NCBI RefSeq assembly: GCF_001468395.1
Contig: NZ_LNSG01000003.1
Span: 434,001-498,000, forward strand
From: Sphingopyxis sp. H073
Lineage (GTDB): Bacteria; Pseudomonadota; Alphaproteobacteria; Sphingomonadales; Sphingomonadaceae
Length of the DNA stretch: 64,000 nt
Reading direction: 5' to 3'
Below the pieces are notes generated by a model. That model saw only the letters and a list, made by a program, of their open reading frames with translations, was not told the origin of the DNA and searched no databases. The position numbers and the translations under genes were made by a program. Positions 35,135 through 42,664 of this stretch are shown here, one piece after another. The stretch's first letter is position 1; the number at the start of each line of letters is the position of its first letter.

Positions 35135-35380
35135 AGCGTCAGCGGCCGCGGCAACGGCCTGATGCCGAGCGTCATCGCTGCCTTGAGCGAAAGCGGCGGC
35201 CCGGTGATGGACATCGTCGATTACAGCGAACACGCGATCGGCCAGGGCAGCAATGTGCAGGCCGCCGCCTATGTCGAATGCCGCACCGCGGACGGCAAGA
35301 GCCTGTTCGGCTGCGGCCTCGATACGGACGTGGCTACGGCGAGTGTGCGGGCGATTTTATCGGCGGCGAATGGGGCTTAA
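35135..35380 (+). pseudogene. Second copy of the leuA 3' end (81 codons plus stop)
   Basis: Matches leuA 34221-34466 at an exact 914-bp offset with no gaps. 19 of 81 codons differ, but 17 of these are synonymous; the two changes are Ser to Pro and Arg to Lys. The reading frame and stop are intact, but no start or ribosome-binding site serves it. The pattern says the copy diverged while part of a working leuA and was then brought in by recombination; it is not simply a decayed duplicate. Confidence 0.85.
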
Positions 35381-35446
35381 ATCTAGTTTCAAGCAAAGTA
35401 CTCGACAGCTTCGTATATCGAGGTAATTAAGGCCCTAAGGGGCAAC

Positions 35447-36244
35447 ATGATCAGACATATTGAAGCTCTCGAGTATCTTGGCGTAGCGGCTGGCGGCCGG
35501 AACGAACCGTTACAGGTGACGGGCGTTGACAGCGATGGGGAGTTACTCGACCTATACCTTAAGCCATCAGGCCGACCTGAACTTGGATTTGAAGGCCTTT
35601 CAAACGAGCTTCTCGCGGCGATGATCGCCGGCGAGTTGGGACTTCCCGTTTGCGAACCCCTCATTGTCAGCATGACCCCCGAATGGATCGCAACGATTCC
35701 CGACAACGGCCTCCGCGTAGTACTTCAGCAGAGTTGCCCCTTGGCTTTCGGATCGAGGGGCGCTGGAAAAGGCTGGAAGCTTTGGTCGGACGGCGACACC
35801 ATTTTGTCAGATCGTCGCGCGGCCGCTCTATCGATTTTCGCCTTTGACGCGTTCACCGGCAATGCCGACAGAAGAGACGTCAAACCAAATCTATTGGTAC
35901 GTGGTCCCGACCTCAGAATGATCGATCACGAACTTTGCTTTGGGCTGCGGATGAAACTGTTTCCTCGTGTCGCCCCCTGGGAGCTAGGAAACTTGTCTCA
36001 TCTCACCAACGCTAGCCAGCATGTTCTTGGCCCATTGCTAAAGGGCAATAGGACGTTAGACTTCGCGGCGCTACGGACACCGTGGGCCAACATCGCCGAC
36101 GACCGCCTTGCAGACTTTGAGGCTTGCATTCCTATTGAATGGTCGGCAGCAGCGGCCGCGATGACCGACGCGATAACTCACGTTAAGACTGTGCGTGATA
36201 GAATCGACGACTGCCTTGTAGAAATCGAACGGACTTTGCGATGA
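35447..36244 (+). CDS. HipA-like kinase domain protein
   Basis: 265 aa. Matches the compact HipA-like kinase group (HipA_2 type): an N-terminal ATP-site strand set, catalytic loop DAFTGNADRRDVKPNLLV and metal-binding LRMIDHELCFG (DHE in place of DFD). The HipB partner and the long HipA N-terminal domain are absent. Its stop overlaps the start of the DUF3037 gene (ATGA), so the two are coupled. GC is below the neighbours (34 of 60 bases 35581-35640). It follows the second leuA 3' end directly. A cellular target is unknown; Ser/Thr phosphorylation is inferred. Confidence 0.8.
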   Translation: MIRHIEALEYLGVAAGGRNEPLQVTGVDSDGELLDLYLKPSGRPELGFEGLSNELLAAMIAGELGLPVCEPLIVSMTPEWIATIPDNGLRVVLQQSCPLAFGSRGAGKGWKLWSDGDTILSDRRAAALSIFAFDAFTGNADRRDVKPNLLVRGPDLRMIDHELCFGLRMKLFPRVAPWELGNLSHLTNASQHVLGPLLKGNRTLDFAALRTPWANIADDRLADFEACIPIEWSAAAAAMTDAITHVKTVRDRIDDCLVEIERTLR

Positions 36245-37089
36245 CCATGCGCAATCCATATTCATATGTACTGCTGCGATATCGGCATGATCCGCTATCG
36301 GGCGAGTTCCTCAACGTCGGCGTAATCCTTTACGCCCCGGAAACTCGTTTTCTGGGCGCAAAGATGCGCAAGACGCTCGGCAGACTCGGAAAGGCCTTTC
36401 CCGGCATTCAGAAGGCCGAGGTAACACAGGCCTTGAGCGCAATCGAGCGCGCCCTCGATCGCAAGCGTAAGCACCTAAAGGAACACTATCTTTTTGGCGA
36501 TGACCTGAAGGATGCGTTGGCTATCGCTAGCTCGGTGCTGCCCATTGATGACAGCAGCTATGTGTGGAGTCCCCTGCGCACAGGTTTGACCGATGATCCG
36601 GCCAAAGCTCTCCAAATTACATACGACCGGTTCGTCTCCCAGTATGATGAAGAGAATAAGTCCGGCCGTGATGACGCCGCCGTTTGGCAGCCTGTTAAAG
36701 AGATTTTGTCCGCTCGAAACTTGATCGACCGATTACATCCAAAGACGATAACCTCCCCCGTTGATGAGGTCGAATTCGTCAACGCGTGGAAAAATGGCGT
36801 GTGGCACTGCTATCAGCCACTTTCATTTGACCTCAGCACGTCCGAAGGAATCCGTGAGAAGGCAGCGAGGTGGTCAGGGCATATGACCGGCTTGTCGAAA
36901 TCTGATGAGCAGATACAGCCCTACTTCATCGTGGGCGCTCCGGCCCATTCGGAACTTAAGAAGGATTACAGCCGGGCCATCGAACTACTCAAAGCCAGTG
37001 CGCTAGAGCCAAAAGTATTCGAAGAGAATCAATCTGATGAACTGGCTGATCTGATCGCCTCACAAATGAATAGGAGTGCGCGGGCCTAA
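36241..37089 (+). CDS. DUF3037 domain protein, partner of the HipA-like kinase
   Basis: 282 aa. N-terminal DUF3037 signature: YSYVLLRYRHDPLSGEFLNV, then GVILYAPETRFLG. The rest is helical and not assigned. Translationally coupled to the HipA-like kinase by an ATGA overlap. GC is low (27 of 60 bases 36601-36660). The pairing of these two families suggests kinase and substrate or regulator, analogous to a toxin-antitoxin or defence module, but this is inference. Ends in a hairpin whose loop holds the stop codon. Confidence 0.78.
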   Translation: MTMRNPYSYVLLRYRHDPLSGEFLNVGVILYAPETRFLGAKMRKTLGRLGKAFPGIQKAEVTQALSAIERALDRKRKHLKEHYLFGDDLKDALAIASSVLPIDDSSYVWSPLRTGLTDDPAKALQITYDRFVSQYDEENKSGRDDAAVWQPVKEILSARNLIDRLHPKTITSPVDEVEFVNAWKNGVWHCYQPLSFDLSTSEGIREKAARWSGHMTGLSKSDEQIQPYFIVGAPAHSELKKDYSRAIELLKASALEPKVFEENQSDELADLIASQMNRSARA

Positions 37090-37099
37090 ACGCCCGCGC
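37078..37099. terminator. Hairpin at the end of the kinase/DUF3037 module
   Basis: GCGCGGGC (37078-37085) pairs perfectly with GCCCGCGC (37092-37099). The TAA stop lies in the loop. No T-tract, so only a possible terminator; it marks the right edge of the low-GC module. Confidence 0.45.
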
Positions 37100-37183
37100 T
37101 GGGATCAGACAGAAAATCCCCTTTCCTACATTTCACCCATATGGTTCATTCTGTCGGTTTCACCCAACCGAAAGGACGAATCG

Positions 37184-38116
37184 ATGGACGACGCCGCCCC
37201 CAATCCCGCCGACATCCCCGCCCCCGGCAGCTATCACTGGACGCCCGCACTCCAGCGCGCGTTTCTGGAGAGCCTCGCGACCACCGGGTCGGTGAAGATC
37301 GCCAGCACCTCGGTCGGCATGTCGCCGCGCGCGACTTACGACCTTCGGCACAAGCCGCAGGGCGCGGCGTTCCGGCTCGGCTGGGCGGCGGCGGTACTGA
37401 TCGCGCGCTCCCGGCTCGCCGACGAGCTGCTCGACCGCGCGATCTGGGGGCATGACGAGATCACCACCGTCACCCGCGAGGACGACCGCAGCTTCACCAA
37501 ACGCCGCCGCATCGAATCGCGCCTCGGCCTCGCGATGCTCGCGCGGCTCGACAAGATGGTCGAAACCCGCGCGCAAGCGGGCGAGGAGATGCTGGCGCAG
37601 ATCATCGCCGGCGACTGGCCGGGCTTCCTGTCGCTCTTCGATATCGACAGCGACAACAAGGATGCCGAGGGCCACAACGCGGCGCTCGCGCTCTGGCTCG
37701 CCGGCCGCGACAATCGCGCGGGCCCGCTCGCCGCCCTCTGCCCCGACGATGCAATCGCGAGTGAAGTTGCGCAGAATTACGCCGATTTCGGCGAGGATGG
37801 GCAAACCCCCGAAACCCCCGAAGAGGCCGCCGCGGCGATGACCGTCTGGTTCGACGACCGCGCCGGCGAGTGGCGCACCGACTTCCCGCCGCCCGAGGGC
37901 TTCTACGGCTATGAGGATGGGCAGTTCGGCGACCCCGCCTATGCCCGCGAACTCGACGACGACGAGCTCGAACTCTATGAGGTGCGGCGCATGGCCGAGG
38001 TCACCCCGCTGCGCCAGGCCGGCGAAGCCGCGCGCCGCGCCTTCTTCGCCCTCCCCGCCCCCGCCAACGACCCGGCGCCCGAAGGCGGCAAGGTCCGCAA
38101 CAGCGCGAGCGGTTGA
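37184..38116 (+). CDS. Helix-turn-helix protein with acidic C-terminus, unknown function
   Basis: 310 aa from the ATG at 37184 (MDDAAPNPADIP; AAAGGACG upstream). The N-terminal part WTPALQRAFLESLATTGSVKIAS then VGMSPRATYDLRHK is a helix-turn-helix like those of phage terminase small subunits. This solitary gene type is common in sphingomonads without phage genes. The central RRRIESRLGLAMLARLDKM is helical and the C-terminal third is acidic and Pro-rich. Function unknown; DNA binding inferred. Convergent repeats follow it. Confidence 0.75.
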   Translation: MDDAAPNPADIPAPGSYHWTPALQRAFLESLATTGSVKIASTSVGMSPRATYDLRHKPQGAAFRLGWAAAVLIARSRLADELLDRAIWGHDEITTVTREDDRSFTKRRRIESRLGLAMLARLDKMVETRAQAGEEMLAQIIAGDWPGFLSLFDIDSDNKDAEGHNAALALWLAGRDNRAGPLAALCPDDAIASEVAQNYADFGEDGQTPETPEEAAAAMTVWFDDRAGEWRTDFPPPEGFYGYEDGQFGDPAYARELDDDELELYEVRRMAEVTPLRQAGEAARRAFFALPAPANDPAPEGGKVRNSASG

Positions 38117-38131
38117 GTGTCCCCGCCACTT

Positions 38132-38233
38132 CGTCATCGCCGCGAAGGCGGGGACGCAGCGAAGCGGGTGGAACGGCGCCGCAGCGCTGTTTCGCGATGT
38201 CGCCACCGGGCCCCCGCTTGCGCGGGGATGACC
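38132..38233. repeat. REPIN-like mirror pair of palindromes, pair 1
   Basis: Forward unit 38132-38154 (CGCGAAGGCGGGGAC core) and reverse unit 38207-38233 (CCCCCGCTTGCGCGGGG core). It is the first of six mirror pairs of this GCGAAGGC palindrome class in the window. The 304 bp between 38116 and the cold-shock gene otherwise holds its long 5' leader. Confidence 0.85.
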
Positions 38234-38420
38234 GGGGTTCGGAATGGCGCGAAATCCCCCAACCTTGACTTTTCAGGAAAAACCGCCCATATCGGCAAGG
38301 CTAACGTCGCATGCGACGGAATTTGACGGCCCCTTGGGGCAGACTCTTCCCTTCACACGCTACCAGCTCCGCCGGTGCTTTTGCCGGTGGATTCCCGTTT
38401 CTCGTGAAAGGAAACACCCA

Positions 38421-38627
38421 ATGGCCATCGGCACCGTAAAATTCTTCAACTCCGACAAGGGCTACGGCTTCATCGAAAATGAAGACGGCTCGGGCGACAG
38501 CTTCGTCCACATCACCGCGGTCCAGGCCGCGGGCATGGACACGCTCCAGAAGGAGCAGCGCGTCTCCTACGACCTCGAAACCGGCCGCAACGGCAAGGTC
38601 TCGGCGATCAACCTCCAGTCGGCCTGA
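38421..38627 (+). CDS. Cold-shock protein (CspA family)
   Basis: 68 aa, single cold-shock OB domain with RNP1 KGYGFIE and RNP2 SFVHI, so it binds single-stranded RNA or DNA. The ATG at 38421 follows GTGAAAGGAAACACCC. About 100 bp of 5' leader precede it, as in other csp mRNAs. The IF-1 gene starts 2 nt after its stop, so the two are co-translated. Its role is RNA chaperone at low temperature or in stress; which paralogue it is cannot be said. Confidence 0.93.
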   Translation: MAIGTVKFFNSDKGYGFIENEDGSGDSFVHITAVQAAGMDTLQKEQRVSYDLETGRNGKVSAINLQSA

Positions 38628-38629
38628 TT

Positions 38630-38893
38630 TTGGCCAAAGAGGAACTGATGACTTTCGAGGGGCAGATCGACGAGATCCTGCCCGACGGACGCTTCGGCGT
38701 CGTGCTCGAAAACGGTCATCGGGTGATCGTCTATACGGCGGGCCGGATGCGGCGTTTCCGCATCCGGTCGGTCGTCGGCGACGCCGTGCGCGTCGAGATG
38801 ACGCCCTATGACCTCAGCAAGGGCCGCCTCGTCTACCGCGAACGCGGCGGCGGGCCGGTTCCCCCCAGCCAGCGCAAACGGCGCGGGCTCTGA
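38630..38893 (+). CDS. infA: Translation initiation factor IF-1
   Basis: 87 aa S1/OB-fold protein. Typical IF-1 sequence: MAKEEL start, [23 protein letters not shown], then [18 protein letters not shown]. The start is a TTG at 38630, 2 nt after the csp stop; the MAKEEL residues match the family start better than the ATG at 38648. It carries an extra basic tail ([10 protein letters not shown]), whose coding sequence is repeated twice more downstream. Binds the 30S A site during initiation. It could be a second, cold-linked infA copy. Confidence 0.88.
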   Translation: MAKEELMTFEGQIDEILPDGRFGVVLENGHRVIVYTAGRMRRFRIRSVVGDAVRVEMTPYDLSKGRLVYRERGGGPVPPSQRKRRGL

Positions 38894-38956
38894 ACCAGAG
38901 CGCCAGCGCAAGCGGCGCGGGCTCGGACCGGGGGTCGGCGCATACGGCGCGGGCTT
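38872..38956. repeat. Threefold direct repeat starting in the infA 3' end
   Basis: A unit like GCGCAAACGGCGCGGGCTC occurs at 38872-38890, 38906-38924 and 38938-38956 with 1-2 changes. The first copy codes the last residues of IF-1; the others are non-coding. Confidence 0.8.
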
Positions 38957-38989
38957 CCCACAATAAAATACGTAAAATCAAAGATAAAG

Positions 38990-39142
38990 ATGATGACTAT
39001 GTTTAATGCAAATTCGATTTTTCCCGCTCTGCCCGCGCTGTCGCTGGCCGGCAAGGCACAGACGGCCAGCCCGTCGCGCCGCCGCCGCCCGACGCTGTCG
39101 CGCCGCGAGCTCCGGCGTCTGATCGCCGATATGGTCGATTGA
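38990..39142 (+). CDS. Small basic protein (possible gene)
   Basis: 50 codons, with ATG at 38990, 38993 or 38999. Reads MMTMFNANSIFPALP, a short hydrophobic patch (LPALSLAGK), then SPSRRRRPTLSRRELRRLI. AT-rich leader before the start and a plausible RNA- or membrane-binding basic end. The next gene begins 27 bp later with the same orientation. Too short to be sure; expression data would decide. Confidence 0.45.
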   Translation: MMTMFNANSIFPALPALSLAGKAQTASPSRRRRPTLSRRELRRLIADMVD

Positions 39143-39169
39143 TCGACCTTCAACCTTGAGGAAGCAGCC

Positions 39170-39364
39170 ATGTCGGCCACCATCGATTTCTACCTGACGC
39201 AGGCGGGCAAATGTTCGGAAGAGGCCAAGGCCTCGCCGCTGACCCAGGTCCGCGACCGCAACCTGCGCGCCGCCGCGGCGTGGCAGGCGATGGCCGACAA
39301 GCTGCTCCATTCCGAGAAACTGCGCGCCGAAAGGGAAGCGGCCGTCGCGGCCGCGAAGATCTGA
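39170..39364 (+). CDS. Small helical protein, unknown function
   Basis: 64 aa, ribosome-binding site GAGGA. All-helical composition with SATIDFYLTQAGKCSEEAK and RDRNLRAAAAWQAMADKLL. I know this type as a short conserved sphingomonad protein without known function. It may be co-transcribed with the small basic gene just upstream. Convergent with the next gene. Confidence 0.65.
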   Translation: MSATIDFYLTQAGKCSEEAKASPLTQVRDRNLRAAAAWQAMADKLLHSEKLRAEREAAVAAAKI

Positions 39365-39373
39365 CCCGGCGCC

Positions 39374-40051
39374 TCAGCCGATCGACAGGAAAGCGGTGAC
39401 CGTCAGCCGCCCGCACCGCGGGTCCGCCGACAGCGCCGCACCGGGCGAAATCGCCCCGCTGTGCAGGTTCCAGCTCGGATAGAGCAGCGCCCGATTATAG
39501 GTACCGGGCTCGGTCCGGATGCATTCGAACAGCGGCGTGTCGCCGGCGACATAGGCGGCAGACGGCGGTCCGCCATAGCGCAGCTCGGTGTCGAGGTGGC
39601 GAAAGAACAGCTCGCGCCGCGCCTCGGTCACCGTCTCGAACCCGGTGGCACGATGGCGGAAAAAGGCGGTGCCGTCGCCGCCCGCCGGGTCGAGATAGTG
39701 GACCAGCGCGATGCGGTCGGCCCCGAAGGCGTCGACGTGCGGCAGGCGCTGCGGCACCGTCAGCGCCCCGGGCGGCGTCGAGACGATCGAAAAGCTCGCG
39801 TCGATCACCTCGACCGCGCCGCGCCGCCCAAACGCATCGGCGGCCGCGGCAGCGATGACAGGAAGCGCGGCGGCAAGATAGGTGTCGGGCAAGGCGGCGC
39901 GGACGCCGGGATAATGATTATGTGCGGGCTCGAACGCCGCCCCGGCGGCAAAGCCGCACAAGGCGCCGGGATCGGGCGCGAAATCGTCGAGGATCGCGAT
40001 CGGCTGCGCCTCCGCGCCGATACTCCCGATCCGGACCGTCGTCGCTGTCAT
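39374..40051 (-). CDS. DUF6445 family protein (2OG-oxygenase-like)
   Basis: 225 aa from MTATTVRIGSIG at 40051. DUF6445-type features: IAILDDFAPDPGALC at the start, VPQRLPHVDAFGADRIALV (possible H-x-D) and LLYPSWNLHSGAIS (distal His), the layout of a jelly-roll 2-oxoglutarate dioxygenase. No substrate known. It is divergent from a TetR regulator with 80 bp between starts, so that regulator could act here as well. Confidence 0.75.
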   Translation of the reverse strand: MTATTVRIGSIGAEAQPIAILDDFAPDPGALCGFAAGAAFEPAHNHYPGVRAALPDTYLAAALPVIAAAAADAFGRRGAVEVIDASFSIVSTPPGALTVPQRLPHVDAFGADRIALVHYLDPAGGDGTAFFRHRATGFETVTEARRELFFRHLDTELRYGGPPSAAYVAGDTPLFECIRTEPGTYNRALLYPSWNLHSGAISPGAALSADPRCGRLTVTAFLSIG

Positions 40052-40131
40052 GGGCGGACCATAGAGACGGGACGGGACAAGAGCCAGTCGGTGCGGCTTG
40101 GCGAATCGAGAGACAGGTGTATCATGGCGAA

Positions 40132-40755
40132 ATGACGATCTCACCCGGACACGACCCGCGCGCCAACCAGAAACAGCGCACCCGCAGCGCGATTGTCGAG
40201 GCGGCGATCAAGCTGCTCGGCACCGGCGTCCGCCCGACCGTCCCCGAGGCGGCGGCGGCGGCGAAAGTGTCGCGCGCGACCGCCTACCGCTATTTCCCGA
40301 CACAGGACGCGCTGCTCGTCGAGGCGGCGGCGCACGGCCCCGCCGACGCGGTCGAGGCGCTGCTCGATCGCGCGCCCGGCGACGACGCCCGCGCGCACCT
40401 GCTGAAGCTACAGGCGGGATTCCTCGACATGGCGATCGCCGAGGAAGCGGCGATGCGCGCCGCGCTGCGTGCCTATCTCGACGCCTGGTTCACCGCGCGC
40501 GAAAAGGGCGAGACGGCGCGCGACATCCGCGAGGGCCGGCGGATGCGTTGGATCGCGACCGCACTTGCCCCCGAACTCGCGGCGCTGCCGACCGCGCAGG
40601 CGCAGCGGCTGCACGCCGCGCTCGCGCTGACGATGGGGATCGAGCCGCTCGTCGTGATGAAGGATGTCTGCCGTGCCGACGATGACGAGGCGCGCGCGAC
40701 GCTGGCTTGGGCGGCGGAAGCGCTGCTCGCCGCGGCGCTCGATGCGAGAGAGTGA
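40132..40755 (+). CDS. TetR-family regulator of the downstream NTF2/NAT operon
   Basis: 207 aa from the ATG at 40132 (MTISPGHDPRANQ). Short N-terminal helix-turn-helix: RSAIVEAAIKLLGTG, then VSRATAYRYFPTQDALL. The ligand domain is helical. Right after the gene, the promoter of the next operon has a perfect 16-bp palindrome between its -35 and -10 boxes. That arrangement makes it the local repressor of the two genes at 40823 and 41275. The ligand is unknown, perhaps an arylamine or phenolic compound. Confidence 0.86.
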   Translation: MTISPGHDPRANQKQRTRSAIVEAAIKLLGTGVRPTVPEAAAAAKVSRATAYRYFPTQDALLVEAAAHGPADAVEALLDRAPGDDARAHLLKLQAGFLDMAIAEEAAMRAALRAYLDAWFTAREKGETARDIREGRRMRWIATALAPELAALPTAQAQRLHAALALTMGIEPLVVMKDVCRADDDEARATLAWAAEALLAAALDARE

Positions 40756-40765
40756 GATATTTATC

Positions 40766-40794
40766 TTTACATGAGACTATAGTCTCAATATATA
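40766..40794 (+). promoter_or_regulatory. Promoter with TetR operator filling the spacer
   Basis: TTTACA (40766-40771) and TATATA (40789-40794) are 17 bp apart. The palindrome TGAGACTATAGTCTCA (40772-40787) occupies the spacer. A repressor bound here would exclude RNA polymerase. Confidence 0.75.
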
Positions 40795-40822
40795 CGCGCC
40801 ATCGCCCCAGGAGAATTGTGCC

Positions 40823-41278
40823 ATGAGTCCCACCTCCGCCCTCACCCAAGAGCGTATCGACCAGCTCATCGACGATCATTTCCGCTATGAGGCGACCGAC
40901 GATGTCGACGCCGTCGTCGCCAGCCTGACCCCCGACGCCGCGCACCACGTCGTTCCCTCGCCCGTCGGCCCGATCCGTGGCCGCGACGCTGCGCGCGCCT
41001 TCTACCGCCGTCTGTTCGACGCACTCGCTGGTGAGCAGGTCACGCCGGTGCGCCGCCTCTACGGCCCCGATTTCGTCGTTGACGAGGTGCTGTGGCAGGG
41101 GCGCGTGATCGACGGTTCGATCTTCCTCTGCGACGGCCGCACCGGCCGCGTGACCTTCCGGATGCTTCACGTCTTCGAATTCGAGGGCGACCTGATCCGC
41201 AGCGAACAGGTCTGGTGCGACCTCGCCGCGATCCAGGCGCAGCTCGGCGTCGGGACGCGCGACAAGGTCGCGGCATGA
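40823..41278 (+). CDS. NTF2-like (SnoaL-type) protein
   Basis: 151 aa. Cone-shaped NTF2-like fold: LIDDHFRYEATDDVDAVVAS, SPVGPIRGRDAARAFYRRLF and MLHVFEFEGDLIRSEQVWCD. These proteins are small cyclases, isomerases or binding proteins; no active site can be assigned here. Its stop overlaps the start of the N-acetyltransferase gene (ATGA). Driven by the TetR-controlled promoter, so probably co-induced for the same substrate. Confidence 0.85.
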   Translation: MSPTSALTQERIDQLIDDHFRYEATDDVDAVVASLTPDAAHHVVPSPVGPIRGRDAARAFYRRLFDALAGEQVTPVRRLYGPDFVVDEVLWQGRVIDGSIFLCDGRTGRVTFRMLHVFEFEGDLIRSEQVWCDLAAIQAQLGVGTRDKVAA

Positions 41279-42069
41279 CCGGCGCGACGCCCGACCACCT
41301 CGCCGCCTATCTGGCGCGCATCGGCTTCGTGGGCGACGTGCGCCCCGATCTCGAAACGCTGACCGCGCTCCACCGCGCGCATGTCGAGAGCATCGCGTGG
41401 GAGTGCATCGACTGCTTCCTCGGCCGCCCGACGACCCGCGATCCGCGCGCCGCGTTCGACAAGATCGTCACCGGCGGCCGCGGCGGGTGGTGTTACGAGA
41501 TGAACGGGCTGTTCGGCTGGATGCTCGAGGCGATCGGCTTTTCGGTGACGCGCCTCGCGGCGGGGGTGATGCGCGAACAGCTCGGCGACAATGCCATCGG
41601 CAACCACCTCCTGCTCATCGTCCATCTCGATCGCGATTATCTCGCCGACGTCGGGCTCGGTTCGGGGCTGGTCGAACCGATCCCCTTTGCCGAGGGCGAT
41701 TATGTCCAGCGCCATGCGACCTTCGGGCTGCGACCTTTGGCGGACGGCTGGTGGCGCTTTCACAACCAGCCCGATGTGCTGCCGCCCAGCTTCGACTTCT
41801 CCCCCGATGTCCGCGACGAGGCGCTGCTGGAGGGGGCGTGCAATTGGCTCCAGTCGGACCCGGGCTCGCCCTTCCGCCAGAATGTCGTGATTCAGCGCTA
41901 TGGTCCGCACGGTCTCGACTCGCTTGTCGGCCCCGCGCTGATGCGCACAAATGCCGACGGCACCGAACGGCGCGAGCTGGCCCAGCAGGCCGACTATGCC
42001 GCCGCACTCCGCGACGGCTTCGGGCTCGATCCGGCCGACGCCGCCGCGATCTGGGCGCGGCTCGGATAG
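41275..42069 (+). CDS. Arylamine N-acetyltransferase
   Basis: 264 aa. Transfers acetyl from acetyl-CoA to arylamines or hydrazines. The catalytic triad is visible: Cys in GGRGGWCYEMNGLF, His in GNHLLLIV and Asp in YLADVGLGSG. Usual family length. Translationally coupled to the NTF2-like gene; both lie downstream of the palindromic TetR operator. Likely a detoxification or aromatic amine pathway, inducible. Its stop is 1 bp from that of the convergent SRPBCC gene. Confidence 0.92.
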   Translation: MTGATPDHLAAYLARIGFVGDVRPDLETLTALHRAHVESIAWECIDCFLGRPTTRDPRAAFDKIVTGGRGGWCYEMNGLFGWMLEAIGFSVTRLAAGVMREQLGDNAIGNHLLLIVHLDRDYLADVGLGSGLVEPIPFAEGDYVQRHATFGLRPLADGWWRFHNQPDVLPPSFDFSPDVRDEALLEGACNWLQSDPGSPFRQNVVIQRYGPHGLDSLVGPALMRTNADGTERRELAQQADYAAALRDGFGLDPADAAAIWARLG

Positions 42070-42070
42070 A

Positions 42071-42664
42071 TCAGGGCGCCGGCGTTTCCTCCGCCGGCCG
42101 GGCCAGCGACTGGCGCAGCGCGTCGAGCGTCGCCGCATTGCCCCTGGCAAAGAAAGACTGCAGCGCCCGGCCGCCCTCATTGTCCGGATAGCCGGTCGAC
42201 GTCAGCCGCACGCGCGTTGCATCGCCAACCGGCTCGAGTTCCAGGAAGGAAGTCACCTGCTTGTAATCCTCCCAGTGCGGGAATTCGTCGGGCGCCTTGA
42301 TCGTGCGGAACACCAGCAATCGCCCCGGGATCGCCGCGACGAACCGCTGCCAGATCGCCCCCGGCCCGCCAGGAAGCTCGTCGGGGTTATAGCTCGTCTC
42401 CAATATGTCGCTCTCGCCCTCCGCCCAGCGCGCGAGCGGCGCCGCCCAGCGCTTCCAGCCCTCGGGGGTCGAAACGGCGATCCAGACTGCGGCGGGCGGC
42501 GCGGCGACGACCAGCGAATGCGTCATCGTCGCGGTGCCATCGGCCTCGGTCTTCGTGGCGGTCTCGACCGGTTCGGGAGCGGCGGCCACCGTGACCGGCG
42601 GCTCCTGCCCCGCAACCGGAGCGGCGGCGAGCAGCAGCGCGGCCAGAGCCAGCGGGCGCATCAT
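42071..42664 (-). CDS. Exported SRPBCC (AHSA1-like) protein
   Basis: 197 aa; start at 42664 or 42661, overlapping the upstream regulator stop (ATGATGA-like). Signal peptide ends PVAGQ. SRPBCC/START-like domain: LVVAAPPAAVWIAVSTPEGW, then YKQVTSFLELEPVG and RVRLTSTGYPDNE. Such domains bind hydrophobic ligands; the exported location is less usual. Coupled to a GlxA-type regulator gene, so joint expression is likely. Confidence 0.82.
   Translation of the reverse strand: MMRPLALAALLLAAAPVAGQEPPVTVAAAPEPVETATKTEADGTATMTHSLVVAAPPAAVWIAVSTPEGWKRWAAPLARWAEGESDILETSYNPDELPGGPGAIWQRFVAAIPGRLLVFRTIKAPDEFPHWEDYKQVTSFLELEPVGDATRVRLTSTGYPDNEGGRALQSFFARGNAATLDALRQSLARPAEETPAP

Noticed and set aside
37184..38116. 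Prophage terminase small subunit
   Set aside because: Only the helix-turn-helix looks similar; no other phage gene is near and such solitary genes are common in sphingomonads.
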